Positions 22,529-33,834 of a stretch of 64,000 bases of DNA are shown piece after piece (within the stretch, counting starts at the first letter, position 1; every line of letters starts with the position of its first letter). The translations under genes were made by a program, and so were the position numbers. The stretch is from Stomorhina lunata (Eukaryota; Arthropoda; Insecta; Diptera; Rhiniidae): NCBI GenBank assembly GCA_933228675.1, contig OW121740.1:79776899-79840898 (forward strand), written 5' to 3'. The notes below the pieces were generated by a model. It searched no databases. It had not been told where the DNA came from and saw only the letters and a program-made list of their open reading frames with translations.

Positions 22529-23437
22529 AAATATACCACATAGGTATATAAGGTGCATAATTTCATTGAAATTGTTTTAGAATTATTTTTAGGGTCTTTC
22601 AGTTTCATTTTGAAGTCAAACTTTTGAATTTCTAATTATAATTGACTTTTTTATGCAAAAATTGCTGAACTGATACGAACATATTCCTCATTCAATCCGG
22701 TTGATTCTTTTGCTACTGAATCATTTCCTTTGTCCTGTAAATGCGTCGTAGGCTGCTTGCATTTTTTTCTTTTCAATTTTAATTAATTCATAAAGCTTTT
22801 TATTTATTTTCGTCTTCATCTTGTGCTGGTGCATACAACCGTAGACAATGGCCGCTTCGATAATGTAGTAGAAATTCTTCTTCTTGAAATACCTGACACA
22901 CTTTCAACCGACTGAGCAATGCCACATATTCGCACTATATTTTCTTCATTTGCGGTAAGCTGATGTTTAGACTAACGGTCTGGTGACATCATACTGTGGT
23001 GGAACTGCGCTGTTCAGTGATTCTGTCAGTTGTTGCCGCTTTGTAATTCCTTTTGCCAAATCCGAATATTTTTCCACAGACTCTATAATTGTGGTGTTTT
23101 AGTTTTTTGTGTCCTATTTTTATGTTTTCCCTTAAAAAAATACTTCTTGTCTCTTTTTAAACCAATTCTGATAAAGTTGGTTTCTATGACAAACCCGAAT
23201 ATTAAAAAAACCCTATTTTTTGGGTAAAAAGTATTTTTATTGTTTTTAGTTATTTAAAAAAATCTTAAGGAACATATTGTGAGCCTATATTCAGAAACAA
23301 ATAAAATATTTTTAAGGGGAGGCAAAAAAGTGTTTAATACCCAAAAGACTTTAATAAAAGTCAATATTTCTTCTACAATATATTAAAGCCGATACCTGTC
23401 TTAATAGATTTCTTCCCTCTGATTTTTATTACAAGAA
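22529..23437. other. Unrecognised; possible decayed coding on the minus strand
   Basis: No intact gene. Minus-strand translation around 22990-22700 gives short stretches (for example GIAQSVESVSGISRRRIS, and later KKLYELIKIEKKKMQAAYD) that look like parts of a decayed transposase-type protein. They are too short and broken to assign. Confidence 0.3.
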
Positions 23438-23707
23438 CTAGCTGATCGTACCCGGCGTTGCCCGGGTTGATAGTAAAAGATTTTTACTTATTGCTTTGTT
23501 AACCATTTCTTTAAAAATTAACAATTATGAAATATTTTTTTATGATTTTTTTAACTGAATCCTTTATTAATGTGTTTGCATATAAATTTAATTGACTTCA
23601 GTGATTGGTAGTACTCCACAATAATGTGTGCTTTAAACATTTTTGAAAGCAATGGGCTCATAAATGTCAAACAACATACAACAACAGACTCGAATATATT
23701 TTTTATT

Positions 23708-24045
23708 TATAGATTATCAAACAGTCGTCAAATAGTAATCAAATAACCGTCAAACAATTAACCGTCAAACAATTAATCGTGAAACAATTATCGAACAATC
23801 ATAAAAAATCATTGAACATTCGTCAGTCAATCAACCATCAAACAATCATCAAACAATCTACAAAAAATCATCAAACTACCGTCATAAAATCGCCAGTTAA
23901 TCGTAAAACAATCATCATACAATTATTACAAACCTTTAAACAGTCATCAGTCAATCAATCATCATACAACTGTCAAACAAGTATCAAATTATCATGAAAA
24001 ATCTCAAATCAATCGTCAGTCAAGCTATTATCAAACATCAATCAT
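23708..24045. repeat. Minisatellite of ATCAAACAATC-type units
   Basis: Imperfect 11-15-bp units built on TCAAACAATC, TCAGTCAATC and CCGTCAAACAATT repeat for about 330 bp. They vary in length and sequence, have no spacers, and lie inside Helitron-like element 2. Confidence 0.85.
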
Positions 24046-24149
24046 ATTTCCGATATTTTCCGATTTTAGATAAATAAAAAAAGAGGGCGTAAAAGTGGGC
24101 ATTGTAATTTTTTCTTTATGTAGAATCCTAACTTGGACTAAAGAAAACA

Positions 24150-24890
24150 TGTCCAGCCGTTCTAAAGTGATGCAATTTTAAAGAAAACGGGAATTCACCC
24201 CCTCCATTGGTCCATTTTCAAAAAATTTAAAAAATTTACTTAAATCGTTTTGGTCATCCATATTTGTAATTTTTATATTTGACTTATATTGGAGGGGGTC
24301 ACACCTACTGGAGATTAAAAAAAAACAACCTGGCCTATTTTGCCCACTGGTCACACCTTAACATACTGTCAAAATTTCAGAAAAATCGCTGCGCAGGGTC
24401 ATCCATATTTGTTAATATTTGGCTTTTATGCCCATTTGAGATTTAAAAAAAAAACATAGCCTATTTTAATCACCAGTCATACCTTAACAACTGTCAAAAT
24501 TTCAGAAAAATCGGTCCGGTCGGTCATCAATATTTGTCATTATAATAAATGAGTTATATGGGAGGGGCACGCCCACTTAAGATTTGAGAAAAAGAAATTG
24601 CCTATTTTAAATACCGGTCACACCTTAATATACTGTCAAAATTTGAGAAAAATCGGGCCTCTCGGTCACCTATATTTGTCATCTTTAATATAAGAGTTAT
24701 ATGGGAGGGTCACGCCCATTTGAGATTTCAAAGAAAAACCTAGCCTGGTAATTTTTAATATTTGACTTATATGGGAGGGGTCACGCCCACTTAACATTTA
24801 AAAAAGAACCTAGCCTCTTTTATGCATCGGTCACACCTTAACAAAATTTCAAAAAAATCGGGACTCTCAGCCACCTATATTTATATTTGG
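24150..24890 (-). repeat. ~140-bp tandem repeats inside Helitron-like element 2
   Basis: About five imperfect units with GGTCACACCTTAACATACTG, GTCAAAATTTCAGAAAAATC and TATGGGAGGGGTCACGCCCA. They are the reverse complement of the units at 14990-16010, confirming that the two Helitron-like elements are one family. Confidence 0.88.
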
Positions 24891-25049
24891 GCCCTTTCTA
24901 GATCCTATAACCACCTTAAGGGAATGTTCTATCTAATTTAAAAATTTCATCAAAATCGGTCTAACCGTTTAGGAGGCAACCTCTTTCAAACAAACTAATA
25001 AACAAACAAACTTACAAACACATTTATAATATTGTGACGAATTTAAACC

Positions 25050-26180
25050 ATGGTGAAACTTGACGATCTAAAATTGGAGCAACTTAAGAAGGAGTTGGGA
25101 AAGATGAACGTCCCAACAGCCGGCACCAAAGCTGAACTTCAAAGAAGGCTCAGGGAGGAGCTCCAAAATCGAGGTATTGACCTTGAGACTTATGAATTCG
25201 AGACTAAGGAAGAAATGGAGGTTAGTACCCGTTCAATGACTAGAAGCCTGGACATAAACTCAATGTTCTCCGCGATGATGGAAAATATTGCTGGTAGGAA
25301 AACGGAACTTCAAGAAGCTACGAAAACCAACAACGAGAAACTTCTAGAAAGGATAGAAGAAAAACTGCAAGAAGTTTCAGGATCCACTAATAAACAACTT
25401 CAAAAAATTTCGACTACGATCAACAATCGCATCGATGGCGTTGAGAACAAATTTGACAGAAAACTGGCCGATATAGAGAATGACATCGACAAGAAAATTG
25501 GCGATGTAGAAGCGAAAGTCAATGAGAATAAATTTAACGAAGAACTGGCTGACGTCGGAAGAAAAATTGGCGATCTAGAAGCAAAATTTAAAGACATACA
25601 ACACCATGCGGGTCCAGTGCGAGTTGTTCAAGAAACATCTGGAAAAACGAAAACACCCAGTTTTGATGGCAGTCTACCGTTTAATGTGTTCAAGTTCCAG
25701 TTTGAAACAGTCGCCGAGAGGAACCTATGGGACAACGACCAGAAAGCTCTGGAACTAATTTTGGCTCTAAAAGGCAATGCTGCGGAAGTCCTAGAAAGTG
25801 TGCCCTTAAGCTGTAGAAAGAACTTTGATGACATCATGTCTGCTCTTCAGCGTAAGTACGGTGGCGAACACAAAAAGGAAATATACCGTCTGGAACTTCG
25901 CGGCAAAGTTCAGAAACCAAACGAAACCTTACAGGACTTTGCCTGGGACATTGAACGTTTGGTGGGGCTAATTTATCCTGGAGAAAGTCAGACTTTCTTG
26001 GACCAGTTCAGGATTAAAGCATTTGTGCATGATATAAGAGATCCTGATATTAAATTTGCGGTGTGGCACACGAAAATCAACATTTGCGGAAACTGTGTCA
26101 TTCGCATTGACCCAAGAAACAGCGAAAATCATTGCTATGCCACAAGTATGCAGGTTGCAAGGTGTCGACGTAGTTGCTAA
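25050..26180 (+). pseudogene. Ty3/gypsy gag with N-terminal SAP domain (frameshifted near its end)
   Basis: The start at 25050 is supported by the matching start region of the second copy. Residues about 3-40 fit a SAP domain (LDDLKLEQLKKELGKMNVP, then GTKAELQRRLREEL), a DNA-binding helix-extended-helix motif that is unusual for Gag. Residues about 95-190 are heptad-rich coiled coil with internal repeats (IGDVEAKV, IGDLEAKF). From about residue 200 comes a retrotransposon Gag domain (FDGSLPFNVFKFQFE, ALKGNAAEVLESVP, NETLQDFAWDIERL). A one-base frameshift near 26060 sends the frame to a stop at 26180, while the true continuation with the zinc knuckle is in the next frame (26056-26415). Confidence 0.88.
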
Positions 26181-26415
26181 CAACCAAACCAGTATGGAGA
26201 AACTGATAGAGAAAATGAGTCGAGTAATAGTTGAGAAATTGAGTAGGGTAATAGATGAGAAATTGAGCAAGCCGAAATCCAAGTGTTACAACTGCGGTAA
26301 GGAAGGTCATTTCCAGCGAAATTGCAGGGCACCGTTAAGACATTCGAGATCTGCTTCATCAGTCGAAGGCAGCTTCATCAGTCGAGGGCAGCAGGAGAAA
26401 AGTGAGCAAATCTGA
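26056..26415 (+). pseudogene. gag C-terminus with CCHC zinc knuckle
   Basis: Continuation of the SAP-gag after the frameshift. It contains TRKSTFAETVSFAL, matching the second copy, and one CCHC knuckle CYNCGKEGHFQRNC at about 26284-26325, the nucleocapsid RNA-binding motif. It ends shortly before the deletion junction that removed protease, reverse transcriptase and RNase H. Confidence 0.85.
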
Positions 26416-27911
26416 TTTGGAAATTGGTCAATGCGCAACCACTAAAGCGATAACTAACTGCGAGACAAAATCAGAGCCTGTTAAGATGTCCAGCAAAGAA
26501 CAACAAGTGGAGAAGAACGTAGAGAGTAAGCATTGCGCCAAGACCAAAGCAAAGGGGTGCGTAGTTAATGTTCGGCAAATGCGTGTAGAATCCAGTGAAG
26601 ATTGGTCTGTAGTGCAGAGGAACGATCCAGTACTGGGGAAAATAATGCAAGCCAAAGAAGAAGATAAGAGGCCAACCCGTAACGAGATATCGCAGGAAAG
26701 TCCACTGATGAAGTCATATTGGGCTCTCTGGGATAGTCTGAAGATAATAGACGGTTGCTTATATCGCACTTGGGAGAGCGCCGATGAAAAGACACTGCAA
26801 AATTTGGTCGTGGTGCCATCCTCTAAAATAAATGAAGTACTAATGGAGTTTCATGATGGTCCCAGCGGACGTCACCTAGGTGTAACAAAGACTCTAGAAA
26901 AACTGAAGCAGCGGTTCTATTGGGTTGGTTGTCCTCAGAGTGTGGCTGAATGGATTGCTAATTGTCCAAACTGTATCGCAGCCAAGGGTCCGGTCCGACG
27001 AAGTCGTAGCCAGCTACAGCAGTATAATTCTGGTGACCCATTTGAGCGAATAGCTATGGATGTGGCAGGCCCTTTCCCTGTAAGCGAGGCTGGTAATCGT
27101 TATGTGCTTGTGATGATGGACTATTTTACCAAATGACCAGAGGTGTATGCAATACCTAATCAAGAAGCTGAAACAATGATAGACGTCTTTGTGAACAACT
27201 GGATATGCCGCTATGGAGTTCCACTAGAGCTACACTCAGATCAAGGCAGAAATTTTGAATCCGCGGTGTTCAGGGAAATGTGTGAGTTGTATGGTATAAG
27301 AAAAACGCGAACTACACCTCTACATCCACAGTCTGATGGTATGGTTGAAAGGTTTAACCGTACGCTGGAAGAGTACCTAAGGAAAGTGGTCAGTACTCAT
27401 CAGAGAGACTGGGATCAACACATACAAAAATTTTTGCTGGCATATCGAACAGCCGCTCACGACTCCACGTCCAAGACCCCTGCCAAAGTCGTTTTTGGAA
27501 CCGAGCTGCGATTACCCGCAGACTTGCAATTTGGTACTAAGCTAATGACAAATACTGAGGATAGTGGTCACCTCTCCTCCCAAGAGCAAGAAAGCCTTAA
27601 TGAACTTCATGACTTCGTCCGCAGCAAAATTAGAATGGTCAGCGACAAGATGAAGGCCAGATATGATCGAGCGGCCAATTCCCAGAGTTTTAATGAAGGT
27701 CAGTTGGTACTCTTATACAACCCACAGCGCAGAAAAGGATTATCCCCTAATCTACAAACTCATTGGGATGGCCCGTACAAGGATAAATGATGTGGTGTAT
27801 CGAATACAAAAAGATAAGAGTCAAAGGTCCAAAATGAAGGTCGTACACCTCGAAAGATTGGCCGCCTACGGAAGAACGGAAACCGTTCCTATTCGGGACG
27901 AACAGGCTTAA
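26402..27911 (+). pseudogene. Ty3/gypsy integrase (stop codon and frameshift)
   Basis: The frame opens in the RNase H-integrase linker (VQRNDPVLGKIMQAKEE). It then carries the zinc-binding HHCC module (GRHLGVTKTLEKLKQRFYW, CPNC) and the catalytic core with the first Asp in AMDVAGPF, the second in LELHSDQGRNFES and the Glu in HPQSDGMVERFNRTL. The C-terminal GPY module follows (THWDGPY). A TGA at 27134-27136 interrupts the core where the family has Trp (FTK*PEV), and a frameshift near 27780 moves the last ~40 codons (INDVVYRIQKDKS to a stop at about 27909) to another frame. The other copy lacks this particular stop, so the lesion is private. Confidence 0.9.
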
Positions 27912-28111
27912 GAGGGGGGCGGTGTGACGAATTTAAACTTATCCGTCCCATTGTGCAAAGTTCACTGCTTATAATTCTTCCCCTGTTGGTGTTTTGTTAT
28001 TCTGTTTATGTCAAATAAGCAGAGCAACATGTTTCTCTTATGTACAGTAAAGAGCATAGCAACATGTTTCTCTTTTATCTACATTCTTTCTCTCTCTGTT
28101 ACTGTTAACTC

Positions 28112-28835
28112 CACACCAAGTTTGGCTCATCAAATCTTGAGTTTGTATGAGAAAAATCTGACGGAGTTGAAATTGATAACAAACAAGATTACGAAAATTT
28201 TTAAAATTTGTATGAAATTTAAGGAAAATAAAATAGAAATAGTGTGTGTACGTGAATGCATATCCAAAAGAAATGTGAAATAAAAACTGATCAAGAAAAC
28301 CTGATGTATATGAAACGGCACTAACTTTTTTGAACTAAATTTGTTAACATTTCAGTCGTGGATTGAAATTCTTGACAACAAATTTTGTTATTATAATACA
28401 CATGTATTCTTATTAAAGGTTCTAATATAGTTAAGCGAAGTTTTGTTTTTGTTAAGCTCATAACAGAAAATACTCTCTCTACACAGGTATTGCTTGTAGG
28501 AACCGCTAACATATTCAAAACTGCTTGGCCAAGTTCTTTATAGTGATGTGTACCGGTAACATCTTGAAATTTATAAACTTTTGGCCAAAATTTAATAAAG
28601 TTTGACGGTATTTTTCGAATATGGTTTTTTAATTTGGAAAAGGAAGTTTAATAATAAAATATGAAGTTTTAAATTCAAAAGTTAACATTTCCCAAAAAAA
28701 TCCCCAACAAATTTGAGTGAATCCCCAATAAAATCCCCAAACCAAAATCTTTCGCCTTTTTGAAGATTGAATAACCCCAACTTTGGGGCTAAAACCCCAA
28801 ATCTGGCAGCCCTGCCGATGGGCGAGTATTGTGGG
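28112..28835 (-). mobile_element. hAT transposon fragment inside the gypsy LTR
   Basis: The right boundary ends in TGGCAGCCCTG at 28804-28814, which reads CAGGGCTGCCA on the minus strand, a typical hAT terminus. The left boundary is unclear and no 8-bp duplication could be matched, so the fragment is probably truncated. It contains the transposase C-terminus listed next. Confidence 0.6.
28321..28518 (-). pseudogene. hAT transposase C-terminal (dimerisation) domain fragment
   Basis: 65 codons starting MNMLAVPTSNTCVERVFSVM, followed by TKTKLRLTILEPLIRIHVYYN. This is the hATC dimerisation signature (PTSNT.VER.FS.....K..LR......L). Only this domain remains; the catalytic DDE region is absent. 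Confidence 0.82.
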
Positions 28836-29167
28836 AACAGTTTGAATTAAGACGCGTATAAAGAGAACAGTGTGACTAAAAGTATTTGTAAAGAAGTTTT
28901 GTGAAGTTTGTTTACAGTATTTGTGAAAGTGTGTTTTAAGTGAAATCACTCGTTTGTAATAAAAGTATTGCTTTGTAAAACTATATACTACAAGTGTTTT
29001 AATTTGATTACGGTTGTTTGCAAAAAGAATTCCTTCCACGTTTTTAAAGGAAAAACGTAACAATATATATACATATATATAGATATAGATTGTTCTTTTA
29101 TAAAAATCTGTTTTACAATAAGAAATGTTTTTAAAAAAATGGGTTCATAGTCGGTATTGAATATAGG

Positions 29168-29548
29168 AGTAATGAAAAGCAAGATTTTGTTCTTCGAATC
29201 TTTATTTAAGACTGACTGAAAAATAAAATTGACTTAAAATATATACTTAAACTATTTCGAATACTCCCATGAGTTTGCTTACTGTAACTTGAGCCGCGAA
29301 TTCTTTCTTGGTGGAATTGTTTATGCCACCAAGAAATCATCAGCTTTTTCAAAAACAAACAAAGGTATCTTGGTGGTCATTTTTATGACACCAAGGGATC
29401 TTTTCAATCATTCTTGCTTTTAATTAAATTTGTTTATTTATTTATATTTATTTTCGCCACTGTCATCTAAAATACACTTCCAGATACAGTGGGTACAGAA
29501 GTGGAATCCTTAGATACAGTGGGTAAAGAAGTGGAGGGTTCTGTAACT
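29168..29548 (-). repeat. Errantivirus 3' LTR
   Basis: 381 bp and 99.5% identical to 48483-48863. The end of env reads into it, as is common in this group. Confidence 0.95.
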
Positions 29549-31057
29549 CCCCCATCGTTAGTCAATGCTTCCGTCCTCGGAGCATTTAAATAAAATTTAC
29601 CCTTTTTCAAAAGTTTTATCAAAATCACAGCAAACAAAATCATAAGAAAAACAAAGGTAAAATACAACAATATATTGTGATGTACCATTTTTGCGTTAGA
29701 TTTTTCTATTAGTTTTCTGTTTTCAATATTCTTAAAGTTAACAATATTTAGTGACAATTCTTCATTAATTATACTTTCATTGTGTATTTCTTTTATATAA
29801 CCAGGATTTACATAATGTTCTATAACAATATTATTATGATTTGAAAATATCTGATTATTTATGTTAATTGAACAATTTTGAAATTTGATGATTTTATTTC
29901 CTCTGATTGTAATATTATTAGAATCACAATTATTTTTTTATTTCCCTCAATTTTAGGTTTTTTACAATTATTAGCCCGGAGCCCATTTCTTTAATAAGTT
30001 CTTGAGGCTCCTTTTTCACCTTAAGGCAATTCCTTACAATGTTTGAGTTGAATATATCAATTATGCATTCATCCTTAATACTAATTAAATTTTTAATTTT
30101 ATTCTCTTTTACAAAGGACTTATATACTACTTTCTTATTATCTAAAAGCACTTCATTAACTGATAGTACTAAACTTACATTTTTCTTATTCAATAATGGC
30201 TATATAATGTATCTCTCAAAAACCTCCTTGCCAAATCTTGGTATCAGTAATGTCAACACAATATTGTCTTCAAATGTAAATGAAGCCACCCCAATCTGTT
30301 TGAATTCGTCCATCGAAGTTACCAATGGCATCTCGCTTTCCGTTAATATGTTCTTTGTCAAAATGCCCAACCTACTTGTCAACATCACGTCCTCTATAGT
30401 ATCAATAAAATGCAGCAAAGAATTTATATCATTATGTATCTGGAACACAATCTTTATATACTGAAAATTATCTTTTATTTGAGTGTTAAAAATTAGACTT
30501 TTTATATGATTTGAAATATATTTTTGCTGGTTTACAATATTCTTATTTAGATTTTCAACATGTTTCTGCAGTTCTTTGTTGATTCTTACTTGTTTGTTGT
30601 TCTCTTCAATCAAGTGCGTCGCATCCGCATTAAGGCTTTGCAGCGTGCTAAAAATCATCTGTTCGTCCTCATTATCCATTGTCCCCGCAACAATTTTCAA
30701 CGTTTTACCTAACAAATTAATCAATCCTCTTTTGTTTCTATTTCTTGGAATTAAATTTCCAAATTTCGCTTCCAATTCCTTAAAATTTCTTAGTATTGTT
30801 TTGAAAATGCTATCATTTATAGAATCACCAGGTAAAGTTCTTCCCAACAATTTTATGCTGTTGTCAATCTGATTCTTTGCAACTTCCAATTCTGTTATAT
30901 TGATAATATGCAACACCTTAATATAATGGTCTATCAACCTTTCTTCACTCATCTTAATTGGCAAATACCCCTCATTGTTGTCAAGATCAACTATCTCCAG
31001 TTTCGATCCACCAGCACAGCAAATCAATGCGAAAATCAACAACATTTCGAATTCCAC
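29467..31057 (-). pseudogene. env: Errantivirus env (baculovirus F-like envelope), broken by a stop and a frameshift
   Basis: The 285-codon first part begins with a hydrophobic signal-like stretch (MEFEMLLIFALICCAGG). It contains a basic furin-type cleavage motif RNKR (residues 107-110) followed by GLINLLGKTL, matching the position of the fusion peptide in F-type proteins, and then a long helical region. It ends at a stop at 30200; the same frame resumes at about 30199 and is open to 29930. A shift near 29930-29940, in a run of seven A, moves the C-terminal part (to 29467) to another frame. That part has a clear transmembrane helix (LLYFTFVFLMILFAVILIKLL) and a short Thr/Ser-rich tail running into the LTR. 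Such Env proteins derive from insect baculovirus fusion proteins. No product is expected from this copy as read. Confidence 0.87.
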
Positions 31058-31118
31058 CTACAAAGAAGAAAAATTTACTTCTTTGCAATTATTTACATGT
31101 ATATATATATATATATTT

Positions 31119-33834
31119 TTAATCTTCATTAGAATTTTCCAGCAAATTTCCTCTTCTCGAAGTCTGTTGAACAGGAAACTTAAGATTCAGAGGATTCTGG
31201 AATTTCTTTTTGGACTTCACATGTGACTTATAATAAACCTGTCTAGATCTTTCATCCCTTAAATGACTTTCATCTACCTTATTACCTATTATTTTTCTAA
31301 ACTTGGAGTGGTTCTTTCCACCTCTGGTTTCCCTTATATAATTAATTCCGTCCTCTAAAAGACTTTCGTGGCCCCTCTTCACATTTAATCTAGAGATCTT
31401 TTGTTCTTTTCTTTGCAACATTCTTTCATATATATCATTGTATTGTATTTCACTAATCTTGCCCTGTACAAAGTCCATGGGTTTTATATTAGTGGTACTA
31501 TGGATAGTTTCATTATAGTATCCATTAATTAGGATCATTTGTTCCTCTATCGGGGCATTGCGCATTGTATGCTTAAAAATTCTTAAATGCTCGTTTATTG
31601 TGTTATGCAATCTTTCTATATCACTATTACTATTGTGATTTAAACTAGAAGTAAAATGTATCCGAATACCCTTTTCCTTTAGAAATTCAGCCATTCCGCT
31701 TGATTTCATACCTAACTCATTATCTGTTACGATTTTTTGTATATTTCCGTATATGCTTATATATCTCAAAATTGCTCTCCTGAATTCAGAATCCAATCTA
31801 CTCCTTATCTTTGTAATAAGTGCCAACTTCGAAAATTTATCGATCATTGTTACGAACAGAGATTTATGAACCGAATAAAATACATCCATATGTACGATTT
31901 CGTTCGGTTTCTTTGGAGTTTCTGACACCACAAACGGAACTAATTTTGGTTGTCTTTCATACTTTTCAAGCATGCAGACTTCGCAGTTATTCACAAACTC
32001 TGTTATCTTTTTAATTAAGGATGGGAAATAATATTTCACTTTCAGCTCTGCGTAATTTTCATTGATTCCCCTATGATTATTTTTTTGATGTTCAGCAGAG
32101 ATGATCTCTTCTAAATGATCTTCATCGACAATATCAATCAATTTTACTTTACATCTTATTATTTCAATTTCTTTGAAATGTTGCATTCTAACAGCCCCAA
32201 GACTCTCAAACACATCGTCATCCAAGTAAACAGCATTCAGCCTTTCGTGATCAAAATGATTTGACAGAACTGATTTAATAAATTCGTTATCAAAATTTTT
32301 AGATCTTACTATTTTCCGTTTATTGTTATGAACGACAATATTCCTGATAGATGCTGCACCTGAAGTAATTTTTTCAAAAACTATTTGATTTTTATACAAG
32401 TTCAATGGTCGATTTGTTTCAGATATATTATTGTTACTCAATTCAATGCCCATTGATTCGCTCCCATCGGGTATGGTTGAACTTATTTCATTATTATTAA
32501 CCTCAATTCTACTCAAACAATCTGCAACTTTGTTCAAATGACCCTCTTTATAATAGATTTGGTAATCGTATTCACTGATTTGTAATTTCCAACGCATAAG
32601 TTTTGAGTTTGGTTCCTTAATATTATTCAACCAAATAAGAGGTTTGTGATCGGTAAAAAACTTGATTTTTCTACCATACACATATGGTCTAAATTGCTTG
32701 AGGCACCAAACTATTCCCAAGCACTCCTTTTCGATAGTCGAATAATTTAATTCGTGTTCATTTAATGTACGTGACACGTAAGCTATAGGTTTGTCGTTCT
32801 GGGAAAGGACTCCTCCGATCGCTACATTACTCGCATCAGTTGTGATCTCAAAAGGCATACCGAAATCTGGATATATCAATATTGGAGCCCTGATCAACTT
32901 TTCTTTAAGAATTTCAAACGCCTCGATATACTTTGGATCACCAATGTTTATATTATTATTCTTCTTCAGGCATGCTGTCAATGGTTTTGAAATGTGTGCA
33001 TAATTTTTAATGAACCGTCTGTAATAACCCGTCATCCCTAAGAATCTCTTTATTTCAGTTTCAGTTTTTGGCAATTTGATCTCTTTTATTACTTTTATTT
33101 TATCTTGGTTTGGAGATACTCCGTTCTCGTTAACCGTATGTCCCAAGAACTCTACTTCTTTCCTAAGGAACTCACATTTGTCCAACTGAACCCTAAGTCT
33201 TGCATTCCGTAATTTGGAAAGCACGGACCTCAAGTTTTTCATGTGCTCTTCCAACCCATTTGAAAAGATTATGATATCATCCATGTATACCATACACTCT
33301 CTTTTTGAAACATTTTCGCGTAAAATGTTATCAACCAATCTCTGAAAAGTGCTCGGTGCATTTTTCAGACCGAAAGGCATTCTGTTGAATTCATAATGCC
33401 CATTATCAACGGAGAAAGCTGTTTTTTGTCTGTCCTTTTCATCTAACTCGATTTGATGAAATCCACTTCTCAAATCTAGTATGGTAAAATAATTTGACCT
33501 TCCCAATTTATCCAGAACGTCCACGATGTTCGGAATAGGATAGTTATCATCTATGGTCTTTTCGTTCAGTTTTCGATAATCAATAACGAGCCTGTATTGC
33601 TTGATGCCCGATGCGTCATTTTTTTTTTGGGACAATCCATACTGGACTATTATATGGACTACTGCTCGGTGCAATAATTCCATTTTTCAACATTTCCAGA
33701 ATTTGCCTTTGAATTTCGTCCCTATGAATGTACGGATATCTATAAATCTTACTTCGTACAGGAATATTATCCTTAGTGAAAATATTATGTTTAATTTTAT
33801 GTGTGAAACTCAATTTCCCCTCGTCCGAAAATAT
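31119..33834 (-). pseudogene. pol: Errantivirus pol: reverse transcriptase, RNase H, integrase (one frameshift)
   Basis: The first part (33834-33616) holds the start of the reverse transcriptase (YRYPYIHRDEIQRQILEML, then SPVWIVPKK). It breaks in a run of ten A at 33619-33628 on this strand, one base longer than the in-frame length, after which an 850-codon frame continues to 31119. That frame has the polymerase catalytic box VYMDDIIIF (33277-33288), LDLRSGFHQI and MPFGLKNAPSTFQRL. RNase H motifs are TTDASNVAIGG, EKECLGIVW and TDHKPLIWL. The integrase has its zinc module (H...H, CEVC), VHMDVFYSV, IVTDNELG and a Glu in SDIERLH. All catalytic residues I can check are present; the breaks are the upstream stop and this homopolymer shift. 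Confidence 0.9.

Larger units (their letters stand above)
25033..29062 (+). mobile_element. Ty3/gypsy retrotransposon with SAP-domain gag, defective copy 1
   Basis: The element begins with the LTR start TGTGACGAATTTAAA and ends with AAAAACGTAACA, with the 4-bp target duplication ATAT on both sides (25029-25032, 29063-29066). It sits inside Helitron-like element 2. The 5' side keeps only about 17 bp of LTR before gag, so most of the 5' LTR, the primer site and the leader are deleted. Protease, reverse transcriptase and RNase H are also missing; gag runs directly into the RNase H-integrase linker. The integrase has a stop and a frameshift, and the 3' LTR carries a hAT fragment. A second copy lies at 55886-59840 on the other strand. 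Confidence 0.9.
27923..29062 (+). repeat. 3' LTR of gypsy copy 1, interrupted by a hAT-derived insert
   Basis: It starts TGTGACGAATTTAAACTTAT after a purine tract (AGAGGGGGGCGG) and ends AAAAACGTAACA. Its first ~190 bp and last ~225 bp align with the 587-bp LTR at 59254-59840. The middle (about 28112-28835) is foreign and replaces part of the LTR. Confidence 0.85.
23438..29089 (-). mobile_element. Helitron-like non-autonomous element 2, split by a gypsy insertion
   Basis: On the minus strand it ends with the same hairpin as element 1 (ACCCGGGCAACGCCGGGTA, 23450-23468) followed by CTAG at 23438-23441 and T. Its 5' part resumes beyond the gypsy element as a TCTATATCTATATATATG-type start at about 29072-29089. 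It carries the same ~140-bp internal repeats and an additional minisatellite. Without the gypsy insertion (25033-29062) it is about 1.6 kb. The exact 5' base is ambiguous because of the TA-rich start. Confidence 0.65.

Noticed and set aside
23708..24045. CRISPR-like array
   Set aside because: Units are short, imperfect and contiguous without regular spacers, in a clearly eukaryotic transposon context; it is a minisatellite.
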